From Tilletia caries (Eukaryota > Basidiomycota > Exobasidiomycetes > Tilletiales > Tilletiaceae), in assembly GCA_032718865.1 (NCBI GenBank), contig JALUTQ010000017.1, forward strand, positions 26,611-90,610: 64,000 nt of DNA, read 5' to 3'. Made by a program: the position numbers and the translations under genes. Below the pieces are notes generated by a model. The model was not told the DNA's origin and did no database searches. It saw only the letters and a program-made list of their open reading frames with translations. Positions 1 through 10,078 of this stretch are shown here, in pieces; the first letter of the stretch is position 1, and every line of letters begins with the position of its first letter.

Positions 1-294
1 GCATGGGTCAGCCAAAAGACGGGGCAAGTGGTCAGCGACGGCCTGCAGATGGCGAAATGAAGCATGGGAAGGCGGCGGATGTCAGAGAGGGCCCCTTTTC
101 GGGATCATGGCGAGAGAGAGTAAAGAGACGGAAAAGTTTGGAAGAAAGAGAGGAAGAGAGAGCATCAGCATATGTGATTGGAAGTACACGCGACAACTGT
201 TGGGCCATCGTCTTCAGGCGTCGGGAAGAGATGGTCAGATACGGCGAGTGCAAACGGGCGAACCCAAGCTGAAGGGCGTGCACGCAAACAAAAG

Positions 295-555
295 ATGGTG
301 GAGGACGGTGCGATGAAACAACAACATGTTGACCTTCTCGAGAAAGCTGCAGCCCCCGACAAGCGCAACACCCCTTCTCGAGAATCGGGTTCCGCACGGC
401 TCATCCACTGTGCACTGGGTCCACTTCTGTCTCCAGCTTCCTCATCCTCATCAGCAGTCAGACTATCATCGAGGGCGCAGCACGCGCTCGAGAGCAAGGT
501 GAGTCTGGGCGACATGCGTTAATTACAGAGGACTGACATGCATTTACAGCACTGA
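295..555 (+). CDS. Possible short spliced gene, unrecognised
   Basis: Weak candidate. From the ATG at 295 an open frame runs to a good splice donor (AG|GTGAGT) at 499. A TTTACAG acceptor at 543-549 joins in phase to CAC TGA. The product would be about 69 residues, polar then Ser/Ala-rich, with no motif I recognise. Frames on the opposite strand are also open here, so coding is uncertain and the true start may lie further left. Confidence 0.2.
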
Positions 556-1159
556 GAGGCTACAGTAAGTATGCTGTACGAAGGAGAGAGTGAGAGGGAG
601 AGTGATAGTGAGAGTAAGACAGGAAAGAAGTGGCAAGTAGCAGGAAAGAAGAAGAGGGAGAAGGGGAAGGAGAGGAAGACAGGGAAAATCTGAGAGATCT
701 GAGAAAGCTGGAAGACAGACTGAATGAAAGAGTGTTTTCAGCGAGTGGTCAGCGTCAGCGTCCCGGAAGACATATGGCCCTCGACGATGGCAATAAAGGG
801 AAGACTGAAGAGACGGAAGAGAGACAAAGGGAGATCTATTTTCAACGCAGCAGGATCGTCGCCGCCGAACTGGAAGCTGACACTCTCAATTCTCAAGGAA
901 GTTGACCTTGATTCTAAATTCTAATTTCTGGGCGCTCGCCGCTCGTGGTGCAGCTGACACTGGGTCGCTGGGTTTTGAAAGGGACCTGATACGGAGTCGG
1001 TAGCAACTAGCAGTACTTTATCCCCATTCTCCAGTGCAATCAGCCATCAGCGCACAATGTCGAAACTCAGGCGTCATTAAGTCTACCGTCTGCGGCACCT
1101 CTGCGGCTTGGATTTATATATCTGGTCTGCGTTTGGTCCGCCTGAATTTCCAACTGCAA
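556..1159. other. Intergenic, purine-rich then AT-rich
   Basis: 570-860 is strongly purine-rich (GAGAG/GAAGG) and opens a charged Glu/Arg/Lys frame at 630-905 that I take as low-complexity sequence rather than a gene. From about 900 the base composition turns AT-rich. No RNA gene or clear promoter was seen. Confidence 0.4.
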
Positions 1160-1251
1160 TTTGAAAATCTGCGCTTGCAAATTTGATTTCTAAAATTGAT
1201 TCTGGAACGGAAAAAAATTTCGGCCGCAGTTTTGAAAATCTGCACTTGCAA
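1160..1251 (+). repeat. Direct repeat of a 21-nt AT-rich unit
   Basis: Copies at 1160-1180 and 1231-1251 share TTTGAAAATCTGC then TTGCAA with one mismatch in 21 nt. They lie in AT-rich DNA unlike the neighbouring genes, so a decayed transposon is plausible but not shown. Confidence 0.5.
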
Positions 1252-1540
1252 CTTCAATATTTTGAATTATTTTGTGATCTGAAATGTTTAGCGGTATATT
1301 TTTTTTTTCAAATATTTTGATCGACAAAACACTTCCTGTCAAATTGGTCAAGTTTTTGCATTTATTACGTGGGAGCAACAGTGCTTCGCACATTTCTCAT
1401 TTTCAAAATGACATGACTTCTTTCATATGTCAAAATTCAAAAATTTCAGTAATATCTGTTTATTTTCCTGCAACAAATTTTTACTTACCTTCCACAACAA
1501 AGCTTGAATTTTGAATCGCCGGGGGGCGGGGCACCGACAA

Positions 1541-1856
1541 TTCGTGTAGACTCGACGGACTCCCTTCAGTGCCGAGAGTCTCTGCTTGTGATCTTGAGGT
1601 TCGGTTGATACGATGATGGTGGTCGTCAGGACGCGGTCTGTACCTTCTGAGGGAAGTTGAGATGAGAGTGACGTCTTTCAAAAAAAATTGCACATCGGGC
1701 GTGTCTAGCGTGGATTACGTAAAGAAGTCAAGGAACGCAGAATACAATGCAAAAAAATCAAAAAGGGCGGCCGAAAATTGCGCCTTGATAAATTTGCCGT
1801 TTTGAAGTTCGGCGCACGGGCCATGAAAAAATTTCGTGTTGATTCGACGGACTCCC
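1541..1856 (+). repeat. Dispersed 24-nt direct repeat
   Basis: 1541-1564 and 1833-1856 share TTCGTGT then GA then TCGACGGACTCCC, with two mismatches in 24 nt, about 290 bp apart. The interval has no convincing gene. The pair may mark an old element. Confidence 0.45.
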
Positions 1857-1909
1857 CCCAACAATTTGTTCAGTGGATTCGAAACTCCGCCGGTAATTCG
1901 GTGCCGATT

Positions 1910-2437
1910 TTAATCTCCGCCCGCTTGCCGGGGCATCTTGTAAAAGTCGTCAGCTAAAAAATTTGGTCTTCGAAGTCGCCCTCCGCGAGGAGGGTGTCCG
2001 CTTCTTGGAGGTAGGGCTGCAGATATGTGTTGTTCTGCGGTTTGTCGCAAGTGGTGAACCACGTTCACGATGTTGTTGCGGTGCTGGGGTCGTGGTATGG
2101 ATGTCGGTGGTCTTGTTTTTTTGGGGTGTCGTAGAGTTGGAGACTGCTGGGGGACCGGCCGTGGTAAAGGAAGAGCGGGCGTTCGAAGTTTGAAGTTACA
2201 AGTCACGCCGCGAAGAATACAGTCAAAACATTTATGATGTTGACCGGGGGCTACCACGCATTGCGTCCCCGACCTCGCACATACGAGGCAGGGTTCACCC
2301 ATGAAAAGACCGGTGTCCTCAGCGAGCGCCAATCGCGCCCCTCCCTGGAGAAACACGGACCTCGCCTTCTTGTGGTGCCCGGTCTGGCAGGACAATTGAT
2401 TCTTAGCTTTGTTACATAGACACCGCGAAGGATCCAC
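1910..2437 (-). CDS. ORF with paired CxxC motifs (fragment?)
   Basis: A 175-codon open frame without an ATG at its left edge, so it is an internal exon or fragment. Its centre has two similar half-motifs, CLVCARSGTQC and CFDCILRGVTC, i.e. C-x2-C-x6-C twice, followed by a Pro/Arg-rich tail. The spacing looks metal-binding, and similar twin Cys motifs occur in lineage-specific basidiomycete proteins, but it is not a canonical Zn2Cys6 or CCHC knuckle. It lies beside the AT-rich repeated segment, so a mobile-element origin is possible. Function unknown. Confidence 0.35.
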   Translation of the reverse strand: MDPSRCLCNKAKNQLSCQTGHHKKARSVFLQGGARLALAEDTGLFMGEPCLVCARSGTQCVVAPGQHHKCFDCILRGVTCNFKLRTPALPLPRPVPQQSPTLRHPKKTRPPTSIPRPQHRNNIVNVVHHLRQTAEQHISAALPPRSGHPPRGGRLRRPNFLADDFYKMPRQAGGD

Positions 2438-2667
2438 ACCAAACTCACTTCTTCCAGATCAGCACCCCGCGCCTTGCGCTTCTCCAAGCTGTGGCGGAGG
2501 CGCAGGGAAAGCAGGGTGTGCAGGTCTTGCTGTGTATATCTGAGGCAGAATATGGGCAGAGAAATGATTAGACCAAGGCGCGTAATGATAGGAACTCCCA
2601 CGCCAGAGACACTCACGCAGCCTCGACCTGACAGACGGCAGCAGAATCGTATGATCCATGATTCCCA

Positions 2668-3226
2668 TCATTCACTTGTGATGGGAATGAGAAGGAGGAC
2701 GACGACGACGACGACGACAACAACAGCGACGACCACGAGCACGATTCCGGCCCAGATTCCCCACCAGTCGCTGTTAGCGGGTGGGGGAAGGCTGGTAATG
2801 AGGAGGAGGAGGAGGAGGAGGAGGACGCGAGCAATAAAAGACTGCGTGGTGTTGCTCGTTCATTCTTTACCTGCGTGCTCCCAAGGAAGGAGCTGTCGAT
2901 ACCTTCAACCGACCAGGCCTGTCCGGCGCGGAGCTGGGCGCTATGGCTCCAACTTTCCGCGCCGGAGAAGCGCTGTCTCGCGCTGAGCTCGGCGCTAGGG
3001 CTCGACCTGTCGGAGTCGGAGACAGGCCCTGGAATCCGAAGCGTCGAGAGATCGCTCAGCGACGAGACGGCTTGTGGGGACGGTGATGGCGGGGGTGTCT
3101 GCTCCGGCAGGTGAAGGTGGGAAGGATTCTGTTGGCGAAGGCAATGAGAGCGAGTTCAGTTTGATTCTTAGGTCATTGATGGCAGCAGCAGCAGCAGCAG
3201 CAATAGCACCAAGAGCAGCAACGAGA

Positions 3227-3259
<33 letters not shown>

Positions 3260-3762
3260 GAAGCAGGTTGGTGTCGGGGATGGAGCGGTGGGGAGGACCA
3301 GGACCAGCAGCAGGAGCAGGAGAACGAGGGAGAGAGAGAGGACCGACTCACGATGGTGGGGCCGACCGCGTCGGGCATCGCCCTAAGGCTAAACATGCCG
3401 TATCCTCGCTAGGAACGTACTGTAGATGAACAAGGAAGTAAGGTTGTAAATGTCAGTGATCGAGCTCGCCTGATTGACAGCGCCGGATGTGAAATACATA
3501 CCTGCATGCTCCCATGCTGCTGATGCTGCTGCTGGTGCTGCTCCTCGTCCTCGTCCTCCTCCGGTTCCTCCTGGGACGACGCAGCAGGTGCGTCCTCGCC
3601 GGCGGTCGATTGAGAGCAGTGTATGAAGGCCTGAAATTCCCTGCGGAATTGCTGGGAGCTGCTGAGGGGGGGTGGGTCGCGCGGCGAGCTGCTGTCGTCG
3701 TCCTCGAACTCGTACTCGGTCTGGTTGGTGAAGGCGGGCGACGGGGCGCCGAGCGGATCCAT
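2668..3762 (-). CDS. Multi-exon protein with C-terminal hydrophobic segment
   Basis: Unrecognised gene with about four exons. Exon 1 (3762-3502) starts at an ATG and encodes an acidic, Gln-rich N-terminus (MDPLGAPSPAFTNQTEYEFE then EDEDEEQHQQQ). Exon 2 (3408-3352) gives RGYGMFSLRAMPDAVGPTI between GTATGT/CCTAG and GTGAGT sites. Exon 3 (ending about 2872) is Ser/Pro/Ala-rich and its frame is not settled, because two frames are open. Exon 4 (about 2791-2668) encodes DWWGIWAGIVL, a run of about nine valines, LLLIPITSE, then TGA. That last part would be a single C-terminal transmembrane helix, so the inferred protein is tail-anchored. The valine run coincides with a GAC/GTC microsatellite (2699-2718) and could vary in length. 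No family assigned. Confidence 0.45.
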
Positions 3763-4404
3763 GCTCGCGCTCGTTGTGTGGGGTGGGGTGGTGTGGGATG
3801 GGGTGCGGTGCGGTGCTGGCGAAGTCGGGACGGCGGGCGTCGTGACGAGTCGGAGTCTGCTTGACGTCCGAACAAGCTGCTTGCGGCCGGCGGTGAGGAG
3901 GAGCGAAGAGGGCGACACCGGCAGGGCGAATCGTGCTTGAGGGGCTCGGTGCTGCTGTGGAGTGCGTGTGTCGTGCGGGGTGCAACGAGGTCGTGGGACG
4001 AGGGCGATGGACTGGAATGTGATTGGCAGGCCTTGATTGTAGATCTGCGAGATGGAAAGATGGGAATCCGAACCAGACAATAGATGTACTGGAAAGCGGA
4101 AGGAGATGCGAGCGTGAAGCTGTTGGTGAGAGTAGTGGTGTCTTGCTGACTGCGAGGGTGTCGATGGAGGGAAGTGGTGTGGGACGAGGTGGTGGTGGAA
4201 GCGTTGGGCTGGGTTCAGGTTTTTAGGCTCGAGACTCGAGACGCAAGCCCGACAAGATCGGCATGAGAGGAACCTCAAAAGCTCATAGACGATCACTTCT
4301 ATGAGTGAGAGATGTATTCCGTTGCGGTACGAGAGATAAGGGTGTAATACATGATTCGGGCAAAGCCTTACAGGTCTCGGGATGGCCTCAGAGTGTCTTG
4401 CCAT

Positions 4405-5849
4405 GTGCTAGGCGTAGGCGAGCGTCAGGAGGTGCAAGCTGGCATGGAGGGGTGTCCCACTCTTAGGATTCGATCGCAGCATCGTCGTGCATGACAGGAG
4501 GAGACGGTGCCGGACCACGGGACCGCAAAGACCCCCGTGTCTTCTAACGGAGATGTGGTCACCCCTGGCGATGTCGGAAGGCTCTTCGATGCTCGGGACA
4601 GCGCGTGTGGAGTAGGACCAGCGAGACCGATGTCGTGCTTGAGAGGAGGTCGAGTAGTCGCCCACATTCCGACCCGGCATCATCCCTGGCCTCCCCCCTT
4701 CGAAGTGATGTCCACCGGATTCGCAACGATGCCATGGCGCTTTGTCGTGACATGCCCCCCCCCCCCCCCCGGGGATCGCATGTCGCAGATCCGCCGATCA
4801 GTGGAGCAATGGGCGTTCATATCGTAAGCCGAAGATCTCCTTGAATCGTTCGGCCGTCGATCGTTCTCCGTCGATCCCGACGGATGGCCCCGTCCCGATA
4901 TCCCTCCACTCGGCAGGATCACTTCATCTGAAACCCCGAAGGGATGCTCGGCGCGGTAGAAGTTCCGTGACCGCTGCCGATGAAGTGTAGAGAGCCGTAC
5001 CGGGAAGTAGTCGAACGGCGAAGATGGGATCGACACGATGTAGCTTGGACAGTCGGTGATGCCCAGTGTCGATCGGAAACAGGAGTCCGGGGGTCGTGAA
5101 ACTGGCGTTGTGTGGAGGACCCGAGCACGCGGACGAACGAGGCCGAGCACTGTCAGCCAGTGACCCTCCTGCTGCGGTCTTGATCCGAGGTGTAATTCCA
5201 CAGCGATTCGATTCGGTTCGGTTGGAGGGCGGATTGTAAGCGGCGGGAGGCGTGGATGCAGAGGAGTTTACTGGAGAGGAACGCAAGAAGTCAACGCATA
5301 CATCTGCCTATTTCTTGACTGAATGCTGAGCTGAACTCACTTTGCTCCGCCCACGATGTATGTCAGTCATCGACCTTGAGCACGGCCCGAGGTGTCCGAG
5401 TCATCGAGACTGTATGGAAGGCGGTTCTCCGTATGTATGATATCGAAAGATTCGAAGCCTAACCAAGCCGGATCGCTGCACGCCGTCCGAAGCTGTCTTG
5501 CGTAGGAACGACATGCTCCTCCTTCTCCCACCTTCATCGACGGCCTGACAGTGACGAGGTTGTTGCGGATACGTCGCATATGACTGTCACTGGCTTGTGG
5601 TTGCAGGTTGGGACGAAGGAAGGTCCGCGCCTCAGGAGAAAAGCACCGAGTCATCCTTTTGGCACGTGACCGGCTCGGCTGGCTGCATGATGGCGCGATT
5701 GGAGTACGCTCATGACATGCTCCTCGCTATCGGATTTAACTGAGTGAGGAAAGGAAATAGGAAGACGAGCGTGTGATCCTGCTCAGCGCTCAGCTCGAGT
5801 TCGGGTTCGACGTCCTCCATCTCCTCTCCCCCTCAGTCAGCGCTGAGCA
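4405..5849. other. No confident gene
   Basis: Several overlapping open frames exist on both strands (the longest, minus 5201-4680, is 173 codons) but none shows a recognisable domain or supported splice structure. The stretch includes a 16-nt poly-C tract at 4755-4770. It forms the upstream region of the MET2-type gene. Confidence 0.4.
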
Positions 5850-5852
5850 CGG

Positions 5853-5898
<46 letters not shown>
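5850..5898 (+). repeat. GACACC hexanucleotide microsatellite
   Basis: About eight tandem copies of CGACAC lie immediately before the ATG at 5900, so they fall in the 5' leader of the MET2-type gene. If translation began at an upstream in-frame codon they would encode a Thr/Asp run, but the ATG at 5900 (ACAATGG) fits the family start better. Confidence 0.8.
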
Positions 5899-5899
5899 A

Positions 5900-7815
5900 A
5901 TGGCAGCCAGATCCGCGCCCTTCCTGATCCCCGGCCCGACCTCGCCGCAGTCCTCGCTGCTGCCCACCGGCCAGAAGTATCTCCTCATCCCGTCCTTCAC
6001 GCTCGAGTCCGGCCAGCGTTTACACAACGTGCCCGTCGCATTCAAGACATGGGGCACCCTCGACCCCTCCACACACTCCAACGCCCTCCTCGTCGCACAC
6101 GCACTCACGGGTTCAGCCGACGTCGAGGATTGGTGGGGACCCCTCCTCGGGCCGGGACGGCTGTTCGACCCGACCAGGTTCTTGGTCGTTTGTGCTAATG
6201 TGCTCGGCTCGCCTTATGGCAGTGCCAGTCCTTGCACTAGGAAGGAGGGCCAGGACGACGCGCATCATAGCGAGCAGGATGCCTGGGATGGCACTGGGTG
6301 GTGGGGACCTGAGTTTCCTGCCACCACCGTGCGCGACGACGTCAGGTGAGTTTGTACCCTCTCTCTCTCTCTCTCTCGCAAGGAGCAGCACACAGGCCGA
6401 CTGACGCGTTTTCTATCGTACTGCGCACCCTCGCGCGCACGTTCAGGATCCAAAAAGTAGTGCTCGACTTCCTCGGCGTCAAGCAGCTCGCCGCCGTCGT
6501 CGGCGGTTCCATGGGCGGCATGGCCGTCCTCGAATGGCCGCTCTGCTTCCCCGTCCGCTTCCCTCCAGGAGCCGAAGAAGCCTACGACCCGTCCTGCTCT
6601 CCCTCCACGGCGAATGGCTCATCCCCAAGATCAGCCTCACAGCAGGAACCGTACATCCGAGCTCTCGTGCCGATCGCTACCGCCGCACGGCATTCTGCCT
6701 GGGGCATCTCCTGGGCAGAGGCACAGCGACAGAGCATCACCTCGGACCCGCTCTACCAGGACGGGTACTACACACTTGCTTCGCCGCCCCGGAACGGCCT
6801 CTCTGCTGCGAGGATGGCCGCGCTGCTCACTTATCGCAGTCGCGACAGTTTCGAGTCCCGCTTCGGGAGAAGAATCGGTAAGCCGGAGAAGGGAACGTCA
6901 GCCGTGGCTCCCCCGGCCCTAGCGCCGACCTCCCCACCTCCTTCCTCCAACGGGAACGGGAACGCGAACGCGAACGCGAACGGAAAGTCACCATCACCCC
7001 CGCAGCAGTCCTCCTCCGGAGTCAGCTCCCCGACCCGAGCAGCAGGCGCCACACCACCAGCAGCCCACAAAGTCTTCTCAGCCCAGAGCTACCTGCGCTA
7101 CCAGGGCGACAAGTTCGTGAACCGGTTCGACGCGAACTGCTACATGCACCTCACGCGCAAGATGGACAGCCACGACGTCGCGCGCGGGCGGCATCGCTGG
7201 GGCCGTTCTTCCTCTTCTTCTTCTTCTCCCGATGGGAAGGCGGAGGAGGCGCCCGGGTGCGGGTGGGAGACGGAGCTCGATGGTGGTGAGCCTGCGCTCA
7301 GCTCTGCTGCGCTGAACTCTACGCTCACCGACGCGGACGCGCGTCTGGCGGCCGAACAGGAGGAACACGACGCCCTGCGCCGCGTGCTTGGGTTCTTGGG
7401 CACCCACGCCACCCGCTTCGGCGCGTCTCCACCGGCCGTGCAGATCGTCTCGATCGAGTCCGATGGACTCTTCGCGCCCTCGGAGCAGATCCTCCTACAT
7501 GAACTCATCCCGGGTTCGGAACTGGTGCATGTGAAGTCGCCCGATGGACATGATGGGTTCCTGCTCGAGTTTGAGCAGATTAATGAGGCTGTGGGTGCGT
7601 TTTTGAGGGGTGCCTTGGAGGGCGCTGGGATTTATGAGGGCGAGGGGGTTGGTTGGGCCCAGTGGAAGGATTGGCAGGGGGATCTGGCCGCGTTGTCCCT
7701 AGGCCAGCCGGCGGTTGTCGTCCCGGCCAAGGAGAAGGGGGAGTCGACGGAGGGAAGCAAGCCCAAGGTGAAGGAGAGCGTCTTTGGCGAGGTCGAGGAT
7801 ATCACTCGCTGGTAA
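5900..7815 (+). CDS. MET2: Homoserine O-acetyltransferase (MET2/MetX family)
   Basis: Transfers acetyl from acetyl-CoA to homoserine in methionine biosynthesis. Two exons, 5900-6345 and 6447-7815, flank a 101-nt intron (GTGAGT..TTCAG) and give 604 residues. Alpha/beta-hydrolase fold: an N-terminal substrate loop (VAHALTGSADVEDWWG), the nucleophile elbow GGSMGGM just after the intron, and catalytic Asp and His in SIESDGLFAPSEQ and SPDGHDGFLLEF near the C-terminus. It is longer than bacterial MetX because of low-complexity insertions: Asn/Ala/Ser/Pro-rich at about residues 320-370, and Ser/Gly-rich near the DVARGRHRW block. The C-terminal tail (KPKVKESVFGEVEDITRW) is complete. No operon context is expected. 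The COX13-type gene lies downstream in the opposite orientation, so the two genes converge. Confidence 0.93.
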
Positions 7816-8182
7816 TTTTCTCCACAAGAGGAACGGCACGCTTGGCACGACAAGCGGGGGTTGGCCAGGATCGTTTTCTGTTTGTCTCTGTTTCTCTTGC
7901 AATTAGATGGTAATCATTCTCCGGTTAGCACGTCGTTGTTCGATCGTCACAGAGTGAAGCACGGTCAGGTGAGGGCATGGGGAAATTGCATGGATGTGCA
8001 TGGGGGTGGTGGTGGAGGCATGGAGGGGAGGGACACAAAAGCTGCGGGGGGAGCCTGGCCTCGATGTATGGGGGGATGTCAGGTCTGAATTGCAGGCAGA
8101 TCCAGACGAGAGAAAAAGGCAAGGGAAGAGGGATCCAAGGAAGGATAGTATTGAAGGAGTGGGGCGGTTGAAAATGGGCTGT
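7816..8182. other. Convergent intergenic region
   Basis: 3' ends of the MET2-type gene and the opposite-strand COX13-type gene meet here. No conserved element was seen. Confidence 0.6.
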
Positions 8183-9309
8183 TTACATCTCCTCGGAGGG
8201 GTAGTTGGCCTTTTTGCCAGTCGGATCGGTAGAATAACAGAGGTATGGTCAGGACTACAGCTGGTGATGATGAGGTGGATGGAGGTGGACATACCTTCTG
8301 GTTGAAGAAGAGCGACTGAAGGGAGGAAAGGCGGTCGGGTGGATGGGGTTCGGTATTTGTCAGAGACTGAGACTGAGAGAGAGAGAGAGAGAGAATATGC
8401 GGGAGGTCCTTGGGGGAAAGAACGTACCTGCTGGCCCCAGGGGAATGACTGTGCAGCGGAAGAGGAGGAGAGAAGAGGAGATGTGTGAGCGCAGGTGAGG
8501 AAGAAGCGGTGGATGATGATTGGGATGCATATAGCAGTGCTCACCCGCTTGCGGATGTTCTGTGAGAGTGATTGAGCGGGTAGAAGAGAAGGGCGAAGAT
8601 TGTAGGTTAGTTGTCAGGGCAAGCCAGTTCAGGCGCATACTTTCCGGACAAGAACGGGTCTGGGAAGACACATACGTTGTACCTGTTGTAATGGAGAGCA
8701 TCCGTTGATCAGAAAAAAGTAGCAAGAGCTTCCAGAGCGAGTTTGTTTGGAGATGACTTACTCGTACATGACGCGCTCGGGGAGCTCACCGCCGTTCTGT
8801 TGGGAAACGAGGAGACGGAGAAGGGGTTGAGCAAGGGCGTGCTAAGGAGCGGGGGGGTGGGTATGAAACTGACCTCGTGGATCTCGTGGTCGCGGTGGTG
8901 GATGTGGGCCGCTTCGATGCCGTAGATGTAGACGGCCATGACGGCGGCTGCGGGGGGAGAGCAGTGCGAGGGTGTGAGTGTTTGGGAGAGAGAGAGAGAG
9001 GGAGGGAGAGAGGGAGATGCGACTGACCACCGGGGATGCAGACGTAGAGGGAGATCTTGCGCCAGAGATCAGCCGACTCTGCATCGATCGTACCCGAAGA
9101 GAGAGAGAGAGATCAAGTCAGCGATATGTTTCCGTAAGAAGAGAGGAGGAGCGATACTGACTGCCAGCGTGCTCGGCCGCGTGCTTGCGCTCGTTGATGA
9201 ACTCCTCGCCGACGGGTGCGGACGCGATGGAGCGACGGGGTGCGGCTGAGACGGCGGAGCGTGTTGCTGCGCGTGCGGTGAGTGCGAAGGCGGAGCGTGC
9301 GAACGACAT
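8183..9309 (-). CDS. COX13: Cytochrome c oxidase subunit 6a (COX13 family)
   Basis: Nuclear gene for a small inner-membrane subunit of respiratory complex IV. Nine exons: 9309-9162, 9078-9031, 8947-8874, 8796-8762, 8682-8676, 8559-8545, 8448-8428, 8315-8295 and 8209-8183. All junctions are in phase, giving 131 residues. The N-terminus (MSFARSAFALTARAATRSAV) is an Arg/Ala/Ser presequence. The core reads DLWRKISLYVCIPAAVMAVY (transmembrane helix), then HIHHRDHEIHE, GGELPERVMYEYNNIRKRSF, PWGQQSLFFNQ and a short tail. This matches the subunit 6a pattern (LW.K...FVCIP, ...Y.NIR.K.F.WG). Exon 5 is only 7 nt (GTACAAC), yet it is needed to keep the frame and to supply the conserved Tyr before NIR. 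The upstream region carries the 47-bp motif described separately. Confidence 0.9.
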
Positions 9310-9435
9310 GCTGACTGCTGACTGCTGACTGCTGGGCGAGGGCGAGTGCTGCAAGGGCGAGTGTGTGGCTGGCTGGCTGGCTGGCTGAGAGGAGAGCGAG
9401 GCGAGGCGAGGAGTGCTGCATGTGCTTGTGTATGG

Positions 9436-9482
9436 TATGGAACGCCGTTTGCGCCAGACTTCGAGAATTCGGAAATCGAAAA
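9436..9482 (-). promoter_or_regulatory. 47-bp shared upstream motif (COX13 copy)
   Basis: On the minus strand this reads TTTTCGATTTCCGAATTC, then TCGAAGTCTGG, CGCAAACGGCG, TTCCATA. The identical 47 nt occur upstream of the mitochondrial RNase III gene, in the same orientation relative to the start codon, but interrupted there by a 1.5-kb insertion. Here it ends 126 bp before the ATG. Candidate promoter element common to nuclear genes for mitochondrial proteins, or a dispersed repeat. Confidence 0.6.
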
Positions 9483-10078
9483 CCCGGATAGACCGCCATT
9501 AAAAAACCACTGAAAACCATGACACGTCTGAAATAAAATTGAGGCCATGACGTGGCTAGTAAGGACCATCAGGTGTCCCTTTCTTCCTTCATCTGACCAC
9601 CAGGTGTCCCCTTACAAGCTGACGCGGGAGCTCAACATCGGTCGGTCTGAGAATGAATCAATCCTCTGGTACGTAGCATGAGTATCGCCAATGTCACTAC
9701 CTGTGTAGGTAGGCTCATCACTTTGGTTTTGTACTGTGGCAACCCCTTTCTGTATCCCCCTTTTTCCACACAGATTCAGCAATGCGGGATCGTGGTAACC
9801 TCTCACGATCAGCCGCCCGGCCCTCCAGTCCGTTTCCTGCCTTTTCTCGCCCGACGCTCTCCCCACCCTCTCTACCAGTCCCTTCTACAGTTCGAACTTT
9901 TCCCTCCCTGCCCTCTGTTTCCTCCCCCAGCGACGTCTTTGCCAGACGGAACAGGGTCAAAAATCAAGCCGCGCAAATTCTGTTCGTCCCGCGCCAAAAC
10001 GGCCGAAACGAGACGCACCCTCATGTCGTCGCCTGCCAGCTGGGCAGGAATTGACCGCGCAAGTTTCGGATTCAACGG

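Noticed and set aside
3409..4404. 331-codon ORF read from its first start
   Set aside because: The N-terminal 210 codons are low-complexity upstream sequence; ATG 3762 begins the part with a consistent splice donor.
4755..4770. Poly-C tract as a biological signal
   Set aside because: Homopolymer runs of this length are common and error-prone; nothing nearby depends on it.
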